In this document: piece by piece, positions 62,480-64,000 of the stretch
Layout of the letters: the number at the start of each line of letters is the position of its first letter
How positions within the stretch are numbered: position 1 is the first letter of the stretch
From: Clostridia bacterium
GTDB lineage: Bacteria > Bacillota > Clostridia > Christensenellales > Borkfalkiaceae
Reading direction: 5' to 3'
Assembly (NCBI GenBank): GCA_900766495.1
Contig: CAAFVM010000012.1
Span: 1-64,000 of the forward strand
Length of the DNA stretch: 64,000 bases
Translations under genes and position numbers: made by a program
Notes under the pieces: model-generated
The model's database searches: none
Seen by the model: only the letters and a program-made list of their open reading frames with translations
What the model was told of the DNA's origin: nothing

Positions 62480-63385
62480 TTATTTGCCTATTATAAGCGA
62501 TTCTACGGCTTCGAGGACGGGCAACAGATTCGCAGACTGTTCGTTAATTAAGCAATTGGGGCTGTCGAGCAGGGTTTCGGCAATTTCGCAGTCGCGGCGG
62601 ACGGGCAGGGAATGCAGAATTACGGCGTTGTTTTTGGCGTAGCGGAGCGAGCGCTCGTCTATTTCGAAACTCAAATCGAAATCGTGGCTCATAATGTAAA
62701 TAACGTCGGCTCCGGCAAGCCCGTCTTCCAAATCGTTAAAAATTTCCACGTCGCAGAACTGGCGGCAATAGTCGGCTGCATTTGCGGGCGGTTCGGCGTA
62801 TTCGGGGCAAACCACGTTTACGTCCATTCCGCACTTCGCCGCGCCGTATAAAAGCGAGCAATCGGCTTCGCGCAAATCGCCTATAACCGCAATTTTTAAA
62901 TCATGCAATTTTTCTTTGCGTTGCCAGATGGTAAGCAGACTCGCGAGTGTCTGGCAGGGGCTGGTTCGGCTGTTCGCGTTTATAATTGGCAGGGTGGAGT
63001 AATTGTCCATAATTTCCGCGTCGCGCGAAACCGAGGTGTCTACCACGAACCCCGCCACGCCGTAACCTTTAATGGCGTTAACCGCGTCGCGGTCTTTAAG
63101 GTAGTCTTCCAAAGAGCTTCCCGAAAGCGGAAGAACCATAGCGTTGCCGCCGACGTTTTGCGTTGCAATCTGAAAGGCTATGCGAGTGCGGAAAAACGAA
63201 TGTTTGGTTACGAGCGCCACGTATTTTCCGCGCAGAACGTCACATTTTTCGCCCGCGGTGCGCTTTCTTGCGAAATCGCGCGAGGCGTGCAAAAGCTCGA
63301 AAAGGTCTTCGGTCGAAGTTTTTTCAAGCGACAAAAGATTGTTGCATTCGGTTTTATTTTTAGGCACGTATCCGTTTACGTTCAT
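62480..63385 (-). CDS. Ornithine/aspartate carbamoyltransferase-like protein with altered active-site motifs
   Basis: The 301-residue protein has the complete transcarbamylase fold outline: LLSLEKTSTEDLFELL, LRGKYVALVTKHS, RTRIAFQIATQNVGGNAMVLP, INANSRTSPCQTLASLLTIWQRKEKLHDLKIAVIGD, and ADVIYIMSH. Key motifs differ from ornithine carbamoyltransferase. The carbamoyl-phosphate motif STRTR is FFRTR (64-68), HPCQ is SPCQ (142-145), HCLP is HSLP (258-261), and the SMG ornithine loop is not seen. It may use another substrate or be catalytically silent. No other arginine or pyrimidine genes are near. Confidence 0.75.
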   Translation of the reverse strand: MNVNGYVPKNKTECNNLLSLEKTSTEDLFELLHASRDFARKRTAGEKCDVLRGKYVALVTKHSFFRTRIAFQIATQNVGGNAMVLPLSGSSLEDYLKDRDAVNAIKGYGVAGFVVDTSVSRDAEIMDNYSTLPIINANSRTSPCQTLASLLTIWQRKEKLHDLKIAVIGDLREADCSLLYGAAKCGMDVNVVCPEYAEPPANAADYCRQFCDVEIFNDLEDGLAGADVIYIMSHDFDLSFEIDERSLRYAKNNAVILHSLPVRRDCEIAETLLDSPNCLINEQSANLLPVLEAVESLIIGK

Positions 63386-63973
63386 TGTTTCCGCCTTTTT
63401 GCCCGCGCGGTCTTTTTATTGCTCGCGGACTGTTTTTTATTTATATTGTTATTATAGCAGAAAATGAGCATAGTTACAATCGTTTTGGTTAAAATATATT
63501 AAGAAATTTATTCGCGGGGGTATTTGTCCGTTGTTGTCGGTTCTTTTTTTTGTCATGTCGGTAAACAAAAAAAATGCCCTCGCGGAGGAAAACTTAAACA
63601 CACGCATAACATTGCCGCGGGAAATTAGAAAGAAGTCGTTTCAACGAGATTCCTCCGCTTCGCTCGGAATGACAGGGAATAAAATGCTCGGAATGACACA
63701 TTCTTTCAACTGCCATGTTGAGCTTGTCGAAACATCTCGCGGAAGCGTTAATTGAGTAGCGGCACTGCTTAACCCTCGCGGAGCTATACTTAAACGACAA
63801 AAAAACACCTCGCAGCGGGGAATTATAAAGAAGAAAAAAGTTTTGTTAATTATTTTAGTGCAATATGACTAAATAGCAAAGTAAAAATTTAGCACATTGC
63901 CTATTGCAATATTTTATGTTTTGTAGTAAAATATAAGCATACTCGACCGAGAGGTCGTTTTGGAGGAATTTGT
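63386..63973. other. Intergenic region with repeats and the sugar-ABC promoter
   Basis: This stretch contains repeat cluster 3 (63575-63832). The + strand promoter of the last gene follows, TTGCAA (63904-63909) and TAAAAT (63927-63932), 17 nt apart, then a CGACC-GAGA-GGTCG hairpin (63944-63957) in the short leader. No other gene is seen. Confidence 0.7.
63575..63832. repeat. Repeat cluster 3: dispersed intergenic elements A, B and C
   Basis: Element C copies lie at 63575-63632 and 63770-63830, an A copy at 63637-63674 and a B copy at 63714-63747. They match clusters 1 and 2 and occur in the order C-A-B-C. Frames giving HSERSGGIS- and HVELVETS-type peptides here are spurious. Confidence 0.85.
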
Positions 63974-64000
63974 ATGGCAAGTCTTTTACTTAAAGATATA
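63974..64000 (+). CDS. Start of an ABC transporter ATPase gene, probably sugar type (MsmX/UgpC-like), cut by the window end
   Basis: Only nine codons are visible (MASLLLKDI). TGGAGG precedes the ATG by 7 nt, and a promoter lies at 63904-63932. The beginning is typical of the CUT1 sugar-importer ATPases such as MsmX and UgpC, which usually start MASL-LKDIYK. The rest lies outside the window, so the assignment is tentative. Confidence 0.5.

Noticed and set aside
63531..63800. Frames with HVELVETS- and HSERSGGIS-type peptides on both strands
   Set aside because: They lie entirely inside repeat cluster 3 and overlap one another.

Overview
The window looks like a chromosomal segment of an uncultured low- to mid-GC Clostridia-type Bacillota. 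This is inferred from gene content, not from any database search. The supporting signs are a long SRP RNA with an Alu domain, a T-box leader on ileS, strong GGAGG ribosome-binding sites with some TTG/GTG starts, WhiA, an L27 with a Firmicutes-type N-terminal extension, a YtrA-type GntR/ABC operon and an RnpM/YlxQ-containing nusA-infB operon. Genes are densely packed, mostly on the + strand, with several overlapping starts.

Layout. 0-0.5 kb: a tRNA-Arg(CCT) cut by the left edge and a broken tRNA-Gly-like copy. 0.5-8.2 kb: a DUF4177-like protein, SRP RNA, T-box/ileS, an rRNA-methyltransferase-like gene, an RluA-type pseudouridine synthase and a C-terminally membrane-anchored secreted protein. 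8.2-12.5 kb: a dispersed-repeat cluster, gtrA-aroB and a GntR/ABC operon. 12.5-23.6 kb: a giant surface lipoprotein, two half-size TauE/SafE proteins, Ppx/GppA, an orphan solute-binding protein, murB-PHP-whiA and an M42 peptidase. 23.9-36.8 kb: an NAD synthetase carrying an N-terminal XRE domain, a membrane DUF1508 protein, two FAD oxidoreductases, a UPF0173 hydrolase, a Rho homologue with an erased ATPase site, a C26 amidase, an MTA/SAH nucleosidase-like protein, L21/L27 and an OGG1-type glycosylase. 36.8-43 kb: a second repeat cluster and a potABCD polyamine operon led by an XRE-cupin regulator with paired operators. 43-61.4 kb: a probable pantothenate ECF S component with coaX, then ispG, a polymerase-less PolC relative, rimP-nusA-rnpM-ylxQ-infB-rbfA-nrnA-truB-ribF, an AP-endonuclease-like protein, a small orphan protein, lon and engB. 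61.5-64 kb: a small membrane protein, a YfbR-like phosphohydrolase, an ornithine carbamoyltransferase-like protein with altered catalytic motifs, a third repeat cluster and the start of a sugar-ABC ATPase.

How it fits together. Most genes are housekeeping: translation, ribosome and tRNA maturation, cofactors, cell wall and proteolysis. The interest lies in remodelled members of otherwise standard families. They are a Rho fold without a P-loop, a PolC locus reduced to its N-terminal, OB and exonuclease parts, a transcription-factor head on NadE, a transcarbamylase with substituted substrate motifs, and transporter and surface proteins anchored by a C-terminal helix. I saw no CRISPR array, prophage, rRNA gene or transposase.
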